This document shows positions 11,766-22,144 of a stretch of 64,000 bases of DNA, piece by piece. Location: contig JADMNL010000028.1 in assembly GCA_016271365.2 (NCBI GenBank), positions 98,239,501 to 98,303,500 on the forward strand, read 5' to 3'. How positions within the stretch are numbered: the stretch's first letter is position 1; every line of letters begins with the position of its first letter. The translations under genes and the position numbers were made by a program. Under the pieces are notes generated by a model. The model did not search any database. It was not told where the DNA came from and was given only the letters and a program-made list of their open reading frames with translations. The stretch comes from Neoceratodus forsteri (lineage: Eukaryota; Chordata; Ceratodontiformes; Ceratodontidae).

Positions 11766-11880
11766 TGAAAATAAATATTATTTATTTATTATTTATTTAA
11801 TTTTGGTGACTGGTAGGCCCTGGGCCCGAGGTCCTTTTCAGGAGCGACCAGGATAACGATACATTTCTAATACAGGGTAA
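11766..11880 (-). repeat. Possible SINE 3' fragment
   Basis: TTATTTATT-type stretch followed by a segment with GACTGGTAGGCCC and GAGCGACCAGGATAAC. Read antisense it resembles the A-rich tail and 3' end of the MIR-like SINE at 49418-49632. Weak match. Confidence 0.3.
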
Positions 11881-12126
11881 ATTATGGTTACAGTGTTATA
11901 CAGGCATTGTTTTGCAGTTTGCTTACATAGTTATCATCATGATGCAGTCTTGTTTACAATGCAGCTAGACCTAGTGTTAAGCATGGCAAGTTGTTGAGAA
12001 GTTATTGGCAGGAGAGAGATACCATGCCAGGTATGGAGGTTAGGGTTTTAGGGAACTTGGGCACCCTGGTTGTTGGGAGGTTTCTCCATTTACTTCTTTT
12101 TTGAGCAGAGGGTAGTGGTAGCGGTA

Positions 12127-12147
12127 TATATATATATATATATATAT
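12127..12147. repeat. (TA)n microsatellite
   Basis: About ten TA dinucleotides preceding a SINE-like tail. Confidence 0.9.
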
Positions 12148-12149
12148 GT

Positions 12150-12240
12150 ATAATGTATTTATTTAGTTAGTTATTAAAAGCTGGTAACCAGGAGAAGCAC
12201 ACTGAACCAAGGCTGATTTCCAGGTGCCACCCGGGGAAGG
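12150..12240 (-). repeat. MIR-like SINE 3' fragment, antisense
   Basis: Read antisense it gives a segment with TGTGCTTCTCCTGGTTACCA followed by an AATAAATA-type tail, matching the 3' ends of the plus-strand SINEs at 21790 and 49418 (CTCCTGGTTA, CTATCCTGGCCA). The tRNA-like head is missing. Confidence 0.5.
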
Positions 12241-12858
12241 GGGAAGAAGAGAACAATACATACATACATGAGATGCAGGCAGTTAAACAGTGGTGTCACA
12301 GGCAGGTTACAATTTAGCCTAGGATAAAAGACAGGCACAATATTTCAGAGGGGCAGGCAGGATTACAAAGATGCCTGAGGTGGTAACAACAAATACTAAC
12401 AGGTGAACTGGCAAAATAACCTAAAAATAAAGTACACGTATACAACTCAAAGTTAGGTAGCAGAAGACAGTTTTAAAAATAACATATTAAAAATAACATA
12501 TTAACTCTTGCTGCTGCATGACGTGTATACATGTCCTAAAACCTATACCTGCTAAATATTCTGGCAGCCTAAGGTTAAAAACAAACAAAAAACCAGGAGG
12601 AATAAGGGTGGACACAGGATACAACAAAAAAAGGGATATCAGAAGGGATGTACTGCGATGTATCTGTATAAAACAGCAAACTTAAGAGAATAACATTGAG
12701 GTCACAGATAATGACAGGAGCAGAATATTAATAGACAAATCAGTAGAGGATAGTTGGGATTATATAAAAATATAATACTGTTAGTAATAAATAAACATGT
12801 TAGATGCATCAAAAATACAATAGTAAAGAAATCAAACCAAAATGGTTACATAGAGGAT

Positions 12859-13014
12859 AATGCCTAAGAAACGGTAGTTAACCATGGTGTAATCATTCGA
12901 GCAGTTGTCATGACAACTGAGTAAACTTCGAGTGCACAGCTTGAGAGGTTTACAGTTGGCATGACACTGCAAGAGGTGATTACACCCATGGTTAATCACT
13001 GTTTCTTAGGCATT
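12859..13014. mobile_element. Fold-back MITE, 37-bp arms
   Basis: Arm 12859-12895 (starting AATGCCTAAGAAAC) is inverted at 12977-13014 (ending GTTTCTTAGGCATT) with only a few mismatches. Loop about 80 bp. The terminal 14 bp are perfectly inverted. This is the structure of a small non-autonomous DNA transposon. It lies inside the insertion that splits the second LINE. Confidence 0.75.
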
Positions 13015-13516
13015 GTATTTTGAAGTGTATGGAACCCATAGATTCTAAAAATGCCACTTACTGTTTATAATAGTATAAAAAATTACCCAGACAATGGTTA
13101 TGAGAATGCAATAAAGTTGCTTGTTTATTGTCTACATCTAAATATTTCAAAATATCAACAAATGCAATACTGGAGGTATTCGATCTAATTATAAACAGCA
13201 ATCCATGCATAAATTTAAGAGAAAATACAAGTTTAAATAGAGAAAAGTTTGTTTAAGAGGTTTGTCACTTTCCAGTTGGTCAGATAGCATCACATGACTC
13301 GGCGTTAGCACAACGTCATCATGGTAGGTTGGACCTGCGAGAAGGCAATCGCATCACAGAGAGGAGCTATTTTTAGACAGAGGATTGTTGCTAGGCATCA
13401 GGACATGTACAGCAGCATTTACCAACAGAATGATTGGAATGCAAGGGGCTTTCAGTTTTACTGAACGGATGGATGTTCCGTTTTGAGAATGCAGAAGCAG
13501 GTGTCACTCTAAGCTG
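13015..13516. other. Unassigned sequence
   Basis: Between two fold-back elements. No coding or repeat motif that I can support. Confidence 0.4.
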
Positions 13517-13582
13517 TAATCCCATCGATGTGATGTCTAAACAGAGGGTTTACGTATCTTCGACATCACATCGATGGGATTA
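13517..13582. repeat. Perfect 21-bp inverted repeat
   Basis: Arms 13517-13537 and 13562-13582 are exact reverse complements over 21 bp, separated by 24 bp. Each contains the word CCCATCGATGTGATGTC or its complement. It is probably the inner part or both ends of a fold-back element. Confidence 0.85.
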
Positions 13583-13689
13583 TCAGTTTATTACAATGTG
13601 ATTTCAATGTATAACAACACATAACCATACATTATAAAAATAATACTACAGTTAATAAAACAAAAAACAAGGTGTATGGTACTTATGAA

Positions 13690-14430
13690 AACAGTCTACA
13701 GTAGAAAATTGGGAAAATGTTAAAACATTGCAAAAAACATGCAAAAATGCTATAAATAAAGCAAAAAGAAATTAGCAACACAAGCTAAAGAAACCAATAG
13801 TAAACAGTTTTATAGTTATATGAATTCATTAAGAAATGCAGATGACACGCTAACATCAATAATAGAAAAAGTACATTAATAACAGAACCATCAGAGATTG
13901 TAAACACATTTAATAAATATTTCTGTTCAATATACACAAAACTCAGAGTACCAATCGGCTAGAAATAGATAAAGTTTCAAGTAGCTTCTGTATTGGTATA
14001 GATGAAATAAAACTAAAATTGAAGGAGTAAAACAGTACAGTGCCCCTGGATTAGATAACATTACGCCTAAAGCATTGGACATCATGAGACATAGTATATG
14101 CCTACCTACGATATTATTTGAGAAAACTCTGAATACTGGATATGTCCCTAGTGATTGGAAGACAGACAAAATCATACCAATTTATAAAAAAAGGAGGGAA
14201 ACAGGACATGAGAAACTATAGACCAATAAGCTTTACTCCTGTTATATGTAAAATATTCGAGTACCTTTTAAAGAGAAGATACATATTGAGATGCTATCAA
14301 TTTCGATGAAAATCAGTATGGATTTAGACAAGAGCGATCATGTGCCACTTAATCTGATGTGTTTTTATGAACACATTAGTAATTATCTTAATCTAAGAGA
14401 ACCAGTGGATGTGATTCTGTCAGATGTCAG
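13690..14430 (+). pseudogene. LINE reverse transcriptase N-terminal remnant
   Basis: In shifting frames this reads NAINKAKRN (13740), then SAPGLDNITPKALDIM (14038-14085), GYVPSDWKTDKIIPIYKK (14140-14190) and MRNYRPISFTPVICKIFEYL (14209-14270). These match the fingers-domain motifs of the copy at 8.1 kb. It ends at PVDVILSDVS (14402-14430), exactly where the catalytic DFSKAFD motif would follow. Multiple indels and stops. Confidence 0.75.
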
Positions 14431-14682
14431 TGTCAGTGGCTCAGCAGATAGCACACTCACCTCTGAGGCCAGGAGATCAGAGGGCTGTGGGTTCAGTTCC
14501 CACATCCGCACTTAGGTTAATATCCCAGTACTGACACTGTAGTGCAGCATGAGAGGTGCTGCACTTCCGAGGTGCCATCTTTCGGATGAGACATTAAACT
14601 GAGGTCCCATCTGCCTGGATTGGTGGTAGTCTAGGTGGATGTTAAAGATCCCATGGCACTTATTGAAAAGAGTAGGGAATTT
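14431..14682 (+). mobile_element. V-SINE-like SINE, 5' part
   Basis: The head is tRNA-like: GTCAGTGGCTCAGCAGATAG (box A-like, about 14432) and GGGTTCAGTTCCC (box B-like, about 14490). It is followed by a conserved body with GTGCTGCACTTCCGAGGTGC and TTTCGGATGAGACATTAAAC (about 14555-14600), then GATCCCATGGCACTT and GAAAAGAGTAGGG. That order is familiar from the widespread V-type SINEs of fishes and amphibians. The element is interrupted at about 14682 by the antisense Tx1-like LINE and resumes at 20532. Internal Pol III promoter boxes would drive it. Confidence 0.75.
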
Positions 14683-14686
14683 TATT
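14681..14686 (-). terminator. LINE 3'-end AATAAA signal
   Basis: Reading antisense, CAATAAAATTCCC forms the last bases of the LINE, merging into the target-site copy. It can serve as polyadenylation signal and as the annealing end for integration. Confidence 0.45.
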
Positions 14687-14949
14687 GACAAAACTTCAAA
14701 AGGAAATCAAGAAACAATGTTAATTCACAATGTATACAGAAAGAAATTGCCAATAAAGAGAAACAAAGGAAATGTGAAAAAGAAAAGCAAGTAAAAAAAG
14801 AACAACCAAAGTCAGTTAGTACATCTTAGTAAAAAAAATGAAAAATAAATAATAAAAAGTGAAAAAAGATATCATGTGACAGGAACATCATTGTCTGTCA
14901 CCCATGGTAAATTCCTCCAATTCAACCTTAATTGAGCATGGTTATATAT

Positions 14950-17900
14950 TCCAGCTTCATATTTATAAATAATTAACAATTCTGAGTGTATTTTCTGCAG
15001 AAGTTCCATATAAGAAAGATCCTTCTGCTGTAAAGTAAAAGACACCTACTTTGCCAAATAAACCATTTAAATACTGCGAAAAGAACATGCAATGTACTAG
15101 TATCCCACTTTCTCCAATCCGGAGTATGTGAACCATAAATCAGAATATCGTAATTTACATTTTCAAATACTGGTTCATTCCAAACATTAGCAACATAACT
15201 CCAAAATTGGAAATATAATGGACATAAAAGTATAAATGCTGCATGGTCTCAATGCTTGAAAGCAACCAGGATGAGAACAGTTGTGTCCTGTAACTGTTTA
15301 TGAAATTGATTACCCTTAACATTAAGCCTCTCATGACCACACAACCAGGTAACATCCCACAATTTAGAGGAATATGTTTGTGGGCTATTAAACCCTGAAG
15401 GACAAAAGCAGCTCATCTGGACATTTTGGAAATGTAATTGGTTCAGAAAAATGCGAATCAAGAACAGACTGATACAAAAATTTTTTGCTTGGAGAGAAAC
15501 CAATCACTGGTTATATTCCACTGTCTAATTTAAGAAAAATCTCATGCTGATAGGGATTCACGGTGGCAAGTGCACTAAGACGCCCTAATCGACCATCCAC
15601 CCAATCTTGATACCAAGGCCCTATTGTTTGCCGAAGAGACCTGTCCATAATTTAGGAAGATGTTTTAATAATGGTGGGAAATTAGAAAAAGGAACTGACA
15701 GTGAAAACAGTAAGGGATTTATCATGTTCAACCCACCTGAGATACAGGCAACAAAGAATATTACGCTTAATAGGATTAAGACTGCTACCCCAGACAGCTT
15801 GAAAAATGCTAAATAGAGTTGCTTCCCTTTGTTTAGGTGGGGAAAAATATTATTTAAAAATAAAAATAGAGGTAGAAATATGTCTGTATCATATAGATAC
15901 GTTTAAGCTTGGAAAACTGCCATTTATTCCAATTCTGTACCATAATTCTGCCTTTTCCAGTTGGATATCTCAATTATGAATAGCCGGGTAGGGGAACCAA
16001 AAACTATACCCAAAATCTGGGGGTAACATTAAACTTATATCACATACTTGAGCCCAGGCAGGGGTACCTCACCCAAAGTGTATCCAAGGCATTTGGGTAT
16101 ATTTAAGATGTACCAGAAAGGAGCCAAAAAATTACACACATTAACAACTGAGTGAACTGAAGAAACAGTGGAGGTGCAAATACAAATATCATCTGCATAA
16201 GCAAGGGCTGAAAAGGTATTAATACACCTGGAACAGTAATAGGAGGTATAAATTTATTCAAAGTACGTAAAACGGATCTATACTAAATACATATAATAGA
16301 GGGCTAGCTGGACAACCCTGCCATACTCCCCCGCTTTACCGGAAGCATAGGCCCAAGGTGTCCATTAACCAATGGAGACACTAGAAGGACTTATAAAGTT
16401 TCCGGAACAAGAAACAAAAAATAGAGGGAATACCATAATGTTGTAAAGTAAGCCATAAAACCTCATGATTCACAGAATCAAAGGCTCCCTTGGTCCAATG
16501 ACAAAACAAACCCAGATAATCCAATCGTATGTGGTCTATCAAATATTTCTCGTAGAACGAGTAACTGATCAATTATGGATCTGTTTGGGATCGCACAGGA
16601 CTGTGCAGGAGAAATTAAATGTTGAGATACTGTCAAAAGTCGTGTATTCAAAATTTTCATTAACATTTTTAAATCAATATTTAATAGGCTGATTGGTCTC
16701 CAATTAGAAAGGAGTTCTTATCACCTTTCCTATGTAGAAAACTAAAAATCCCCCATCATTTCCAAAGGAAAATCAGAATGCATTAACAAGTCATTATAAA
16801 CATTGGCAAATTCTTGAGACAACACAGCTCCGATTAGTTTATAAAACTCAGCAGTCAAACCATCTGTACCTGGTGCTTTGTTACGAGAAAGGGAATGAAT
16901 GGCAGTGAGAACTTCCTGTGGTGTAAGAGGATTTACTAAACAAGATAATATAGATGGAGGACAGTCTGGGACTCAACATTATGTAGGTAAGCCCGAGAAG
17001 AAACCAAATCAACAGGCTGTTCTTTAAAAGTGATGCCGTGTGACGCCACCTCCGACATCATATCATGTTGTGAAAATTTCTCCTGACCATCGCGCTCCAT
17101 AAGCCTGACAAAAACCTTTTTCCCACCCTTTTCTTATTACCAAGAAAAGGACAAACAGTAGCAAAATTTCCTCGCACTTAAATTTCTGTTGAAAATGTAA
17201 AACTGTTGATTGATGCTTATGAAAGGGTACCATTTTTCCTTGTATTTTTATTTGAGATGGAAAGTCATGTTTAGTAGTCTGGGCCATGGACATTAATTTC
17301 TGCATCTGTTTTCTGAGTTGTAAATAGGAAAAATAAGCTGCGGGAAGCTGGGATTTCCCAAAAAATTTCAACAGTGAAATAACATCTGTTTTAGTATCTA
17401 TCCACCATAAAGGGATCCTCATACATCTCATATAGAGACTTCCTTACGATTGCAAAATATTGTAAATGTTGCAAAATGTCCTGATGTAACAGCAGTTGAG
17501 AGTTGAGTCTCCAAGGCCCCTACCGAAAAGAATGCTACTGTAGACCTAACTGTTATGCACAAGGCACAATGATCAGAGAATTCCACCGGGTGACCCACGC
17601 CGAATTTAAAGGTAAAGTTTTATTAATGAAAAAGAAATCTATCCTGGTAGCTAGGGCTCCTTTATAAAAGGTAGGAATGGTAATCTCATGCAAACAAGCG
17701 TGTCGTCAACCAAACTTGCAGTCTGGACCACCTTAGCCAAACAGGACATGTCACAAAAACCTTAGTAGTTTTACCCCCTTACCCTTATCTCTATTAGACA
17801 AACCACAATTAAAATCACCCCCAAGATAACATTAAAGGAGGTATGCAAATATGGTTGTATAAGCTGGAACAAATTAACCCTTGTTGCTTTAGTTTGAGGT

Positions 17901-18235
17901 GCATATACATTAATTAATCTAAAACACACCCCTGAGTATAATATCCAAAATTAATACCGACCTGGGACCAGATCAATCAATTTCAAAACTTTCATATCTA
18001 GCTCAAAAGTATTGCCACCCCAGTACATTGTTCTAGTCCCAATGACCAATATGAAACCCCTGTATGCCACCATTTTGAAGCACCAGAGATTTCGGTGACT
18101 GTATGCAATCGTGTATCTTGTAAAAGAACACATTGCAATATGAGATTGCAAAAAAGAAAATAAAGCAGATTGTCGTAACTGGTTTTTGATGTTATTCACA
18201 TTAAGTGAACAGAAAGTCAATGAGGAAAGCATTTA
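14950..18235 (-). pseudogene. Tx1-type LINE ORF2 remnant
   Basis: The start at 18232 reads LTFCSLNVNNIKNQLRQSAL, the usual opening of an L1/Tx1 endonuclease (the N of SLNVNNI is the metal-site Asn). The endonuclease is followed by the antisense frame 17431-17063, rich in Lys and Gln, a linker. At 16666-16478 the frame reads NRSIIDQLLVLREI, and at 16572-16381, in another frame, GAFDSVNHEVLWLTLQHYGI, the first catalytic region of the reverse transcriptase. C-terminal fragments continue to about 15155 (15503-15249 and 15355-15155). Many stops and shifts. Confidence 0.7.
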
Positions 18236-18497
18236 GACAGTGAGAAACAATTTCATGGAGGCTTACATTTATTTTTCTTCCCTTTCTTGGCAGCTGTGGA
18301 GATGGATTTAGATGGGAGAACTGAGGGTTAATCCCTCAGATTCCACTTCTAAAGTTTTTCCCAGGCGTCTACACCTGACTGGGAGGATTCAGATTCAGCA
18401 TCTGATACATCTTGTGCGAAGAAGGGCATGGAAACGATTAGTTGTGGGAGTACTGACTAATTTAGGAACTTTTGAAGCTGGCTGAATATTATAGGTC

Positions 18498-19890
18498 TTA
18501 CTCCTCGTTTCCTGGAATGAAAAGGCATTTCTTGAGGAAGCTGTGGGGGGACATGGACTGGGTGTCAAAAGGATGGAAACCTGGGTGGAGGGTCGGGTAG
18601 CAGCATTTCTGAGGGAATATCCAAAGGGGGAATAGTAGCAAAAGATTCCTGAACAACAGAAGCTCCAAACCTGGTGATACCAAAAGAGGAAACTGAAGGT
18701 GGAGTGGATGCTGTAGAGTGAGTGGCTCTTGAGCGCTGTGCAATTGCGATCAGCAGTCTCTGTTCTTCAGAGTCCTGTGGGTCTGATTGCCGATGGACTG
18801 CCTCAGGCCAAGTAGCATAAGAGTGCCGAGTGCATTACACAAGGAACAAACTGCTACGTTTCTACAGTGTTCCTCCACATGCCCCAAAGAATTACAAAGG
18901 GTACACGCAAACAGTCACAAGTGCTACTAATGTGACCTGATTTCCCACATCTATAGCAAGATTTAGGGTTGGCCTGCATAGAAAAGAACCCCTCTATCTT
19001 GCCCCAAGAAAACACAATTAGGAAGGTGCTGTAAACCATCCTCTGCAGAGCGTAATATAACCCTGATTCTCCAACCCCTGTCCAGATATCTTCAGAATCA
19101 AAGATTGCTTCTGGGTGTCCCAATACGTGCACCTTTGTTTCATCCAATAAACAAGACCTGTAACACTTACCCTCATTTCTAAAGAGAACAGTAACGGTTT
19201 TATGTGCAGGTTTAGTAAGTGGAAAAACATCAAAAGGGACCACAAAGGAGTCTGTGATTACTACGATATTTAGTCCAAAATTTATCAAACCACTATTTAG
19301 TTTAAAGCTAACATCAAAAGTCTTTCCCCTGAAACATGTATTAAAGCATACATTTTGGTTGAAGTAAATTGCAAACTATCCTTTAATAATGCTTTTGCTA
19401 CAAATTTCCTATCAGGGAAAACATCCATCCTCCTTTGTAAACAAAACAAACTGCATTATGTCTTTTAGCTGAGAAATTAGAAGACGAAAAAGAGCATAAG
19501 AACGTGGTTTAGTTTGTTCTAGGCCAGGCACAGATCCTGGTGATGGGTGTGCAGGGGTGTCCGTAGAGGCCTGGTCATCTACGCTCCCCAAAAGAAGAGG
19601 CAGCGCCGAGGTGGAAGTTCTTCAAAAAGGCAAACCTCCTGTGGTTTAAAACCAGGTTCTGGGTTCTGTGTGAAAGACAGTTTGGGAGGAAGGGCTAGGA
19701 GTGAACTTGCAGTGTCCAAAGAATGATCTTCCATAGAGTGGGCCTGATTAACCATACTGAGAGGAATAGAAGTAGTCGGTTTTGTGACCAGTGAAATAGG
19801 CAGATCAGTCCCCTTCATATTTACCCCGAATAACAATTGGGGAAAAACCAGAATCCATTTACCAGACTCCGGGAGCTGTGCCCAGCCCAC
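18498..19890 (-). pseudogene. Tx1-type LINE ORF1 remnant with zinc knuckle
   Basis: Three antisense open segments in order, 19890-19579, 19288-18854 and 18743-18498. The middle one (144 codons) carries CYRCGKSGHISSTC near its C-terminal third, a perfect C-X2-C-X4-H-X4-C zinc knuckle, preceded by SMQANPKS. Its N-terminal part (FDVFPLTKPAHKTVTVLF, then HVLGHPEAIFDSEDIWTG) looks like the RNA-binding part of Tx1 ORF1 proteins in layout. The last segment is rich in Leu and Pro. ORF1 protein coats the element RNA. Frame breaks lie between the segments. Confidence 0.65.
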
Positions 19891-20531
19891 TGATGTCAGG
19901 GCTTTACTAACTGACCATGAAGCATCAGCATCATCTACCTGGTCAGCCCAGGATCGTTTTGTTCAGAAATAGTTTTTAATCGCAGTTTAAATACCGCTGT
20001 TTAGCAGCAAAGAAAAAGACTGTGGCGTGCTGCTGGTCTAAGGCAGAAGAAGCATAAACAGTACCTGTAACTGACTTTCCAGGACAAAAGGATTGTGGCA
20101 TTGTAGCTGGGGCTGTATTAGCCTGCAGGTTAGTTACAGTTTTCTGCTGCGTAGCAACCTACGCTGTCAGTCTGCAATACACTCAGCTGTCACGAAGGTT
20201 CCAAATGGCGCTTCCGCATTCCGCTGCTTGTTAGGAGGCAAAGACTGTACCAAAAGACAGGCAGTCAAATCTGTGTGGTGTTCTGTGGAAACTTCTGAAG
20301 TTGGCAACAAACGCACAACCTTTTTTTGCAAAGTCAAGTATTTATTGAAACTTCTGTGTCAGCAGATAAACCTGGTTCCATAGGTGCTTCAAAAAATTTC
20401 TGACTCTGTATTCTCCAATGTAGAAACTGTAGCTGGCCCCACGGCCTGCAGCATGTCTTGCTGCAACAAAGGCTGCTCAGCAGCTAGCCCTCCCATCTCG
20501 ACGGTCAGCAAGTCCCCCCTACTGGCCAAGC

Positions 20532-20700
20532 AGTAGGGGAATTTCCTGGTGTCCTGGCTAAATTTCCCTCATTCACTAAAAATACCACCAACAGCTTAAT
20601 CTGATTCAAGGTCAGTTGGCATTCATCTGTACCTCCTCTCCGGTCGTGCTTGAAAATAGGCAGGATTTGTCTAGTGCACTTACCCAGTCAACAAAACTGA

Positions 20701-20703
<3 letters not shown>
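20532..20703 (+). mobile_element. V-SINE-like SINE, 3' part
   Basis: Resumes with AGTAGGGGAATTT and continues TCCTGGTGTCCTGGCTAAAT, the segment that normally follows GAAAAGAGTAGGG in V-type SINEs. The 3' end is placed before the (TA)n run at 20704. Together with 14431-14682 it rebuilds a single SINE of about 415 bp. Confidence 0.65.

Positions 20704-20737
<34 letters not shown>
20704..20737. repeat. (TA)n microsatellite
   Basis: An AAATATATAT run of alternating T and A directly after the SINE 3' part, which suggests it grew from the SINE tail. Confidence 0.9.
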
Positions 20738-20739
<2 letters not shown>

Positions 20740-21789
20740 CAGTCATCACACCGACAACCTGGGTTCAGGAACAGACTCAATTTGCTGAGGGTTAGGACGG
20801 GGACGACTGAGCATCCAAGGGACTGATCTCCTCTCCTGGGGGATGGGCAGTCATTTAGGCCTCTGACTGCCACCAAGTGGAGGCCAGTGGTACTGCAGGT
20901 ACAAGTGACTCAGTAGGGAGAGGTCGTGATTCTGTGGTGCGTGTATGCCTCCACACACATGCACCCACATTCCGCTGCAGTGAGGGGAAAGGGAAGAAAA
21001 TGAAGCTCCGCCCACTCCCTCTTGGCCTGCACCACTGCACAATCCCCTAAAATCCTGGTTATGTGCCTAGGGGTGGAGGATGGCACCCCTCCCTCCTCTC
21101 AGCCCTGCCACAGGGGAGAATCCATTGGGCATAGCCTCAGGGGACAGTAAGGCAAACATCAGCTGGGAGAAGCAGGGATGGGGCTGAGAACTTGCCTGCT
21201 TTTCACGATGGAACAAAGCATTATGGGGAAAAGATGCTCTGCAGGAGAAAGAAACAAGGTACTTAAAGTAATAGGTAACCCCTGGGCAGAAACCCAAGAG
21301 AAGGGGGCCTGATAAAGCTGAGGTCAGTAAGTCCTTGAGATGCGACTGGGCATGGGAGTCCATTCTTGGGCCACTAGGGCTACCAATGTAGAGCCAAAGG
21401 AGGCACATGACTGGATCAACTATAGGTATTTAGGAGATCATAATACTGGTGTACTAGATAAATTCATATGGATGTCACTTGCTGACACAGGAAGACATCA
21501 TAGACACACCTTGCCCCAAGGGTAGTGCTCGCTTTGCTTAAGAGGGTACTGGGCGTAAATGGTCTTGGGAGTGCCAGGCTCCAGGGACCCTGAAGAATGG
21601 GACATAGTATTTATGGTACCTAATGTAACAGCAACAGCAGAGCTCCTTAAATGCAAAGGAGGAAATTCTGGGAAAAGTATTGTACAGTGTAAAATACTGG
21701 GTATAGGCTATGCCTTGACTGGCTGACATGATACACGGTGACAGCAGAAGAGACAAACTGAGGAAGGTGAGCTTAATGCTATACTTTAG
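20738..21789. other. Unassigned sequence
   Basis: GC-richer than the surroundings, with overlapping short open frames in both strands (for example 21408-21067 antisense). None carries a motif I recognise, and I see no inverted repeat or SINE. Confidence 0.4.
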
Positions 21790-21977
21790 GGAGGCAGTAT
21801 AAGCGCTGTGGTTTAAAGCTCTAAGCTGCAAACCTGGAGACCTAGGTTTAAATCCCACAGCCCCCACTTGCATACTGTGTGACCCTGAGCAAGTCACTTA
21901 ACTTCCTCGTGCTCCCAGGATGCACCTGTAAACAAGCTTTCAGCTTAGTGTGTCTCTCCTGGTTAAAAAAAAAAAAA
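21790..21977 (+). mobile_element. MIR/CORE-like tRNA SINE, full copy
   Basis: Starts GGCAGTATAAGCGCTGTGGT (about 21793), has a box B-like AGGTTTAAATCCCA (about 21844), and a conserved middle with TGTGTGACCCTGAGCAAGTC and ACTTAACTTCC, which closely resembles the mammalian MIR core region. The 3' end reads TGTCTCTCCTGGTT and then A13 (21965-21977). The oligo-A tail suggests a copy made by LINE machinery. Confidence 0.8.
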
Positions 21978-22054
21978 TGCCTTTATAAGCTGTGTGACAC
22001 CAGTCAGCTAAACAAATATATATCCTGCTTGATCCAAACTCCAGTGTGGACATC

Positions 22055-22144
22055 ACACAGAGATACAAGGGCGCAGCATGTGCAGCATGCATGCTACATG
22101 CTTATTAACCATCGGCACATGCTGCGCACTTGTATTTCTGTAAG
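22055..22144. mobile_element. Small palindromic MITE, copy 1
   Basis: Ends ACAGAGATACA on the left and the inverse of CTTACAGAAATACA on the right. Inner arms include GCGCAGCATGTGC and GCACATGCTGCGC. Length about 90 bp. Same family as 24367-24474, with which it shares the end TTCTGTAAG, the GCATGC-rich arms and a central TGCTTATTAA. Confidence 0.65.

Larger units (their letters stand above)
11250..14430 (+). mobile_element. Second CR1/L2-type LINE, split and decayed
   Basis: Two coding parts in the same orientation, endonuclease (11257-11765) and linker plus reverse transcriptase (about 13690-14430), are separated by 1.9 kb of other repeats. The order is right for one element cut by later insertions. 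The reverse transcriptase ends abruptly just before the catalytic Asp motif, at the V-SINE-like element that starts near 14431. I did not find the rest of this LINE downstream of 20.7 kb. Confidence 0.7.
14683..20531 (-). mobile_element. Tx1/L1-type LINE, near full length, antisense
   Basis: Antisense non-LTR element of about 5.85 kb. On the minus strand the order is about 0.6 kb of non-coding 5' sequence, an ORF1 remnant with a CCHC zinc knuckle (19890-18498), an ORF2 remnant with AP-endonuclease start (18232), linker, reverse transcriptase (about 16.7-16.4 kb) and C-terminal part, and an AATAAA signal at the 3' end (14686-14681). ORF1 with a zinc knuckle plus an AP-endonuclease ORF2 fits the Tx1 group of the L1 lineage. 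It sits between the two halves of one SINE and is flanked by AGTAGGGAATTT (14671-14682) and AGTAGGGGAATTT (20532-20544). It is frameshifted throughout, so inactive. Confidence 0.75.

Noticed and set aside
14431..14520. tRNA gene
   Set aside because: Box A and B-like words are present, but the cloverleaf is incomplete and a conserved SINE body follows.
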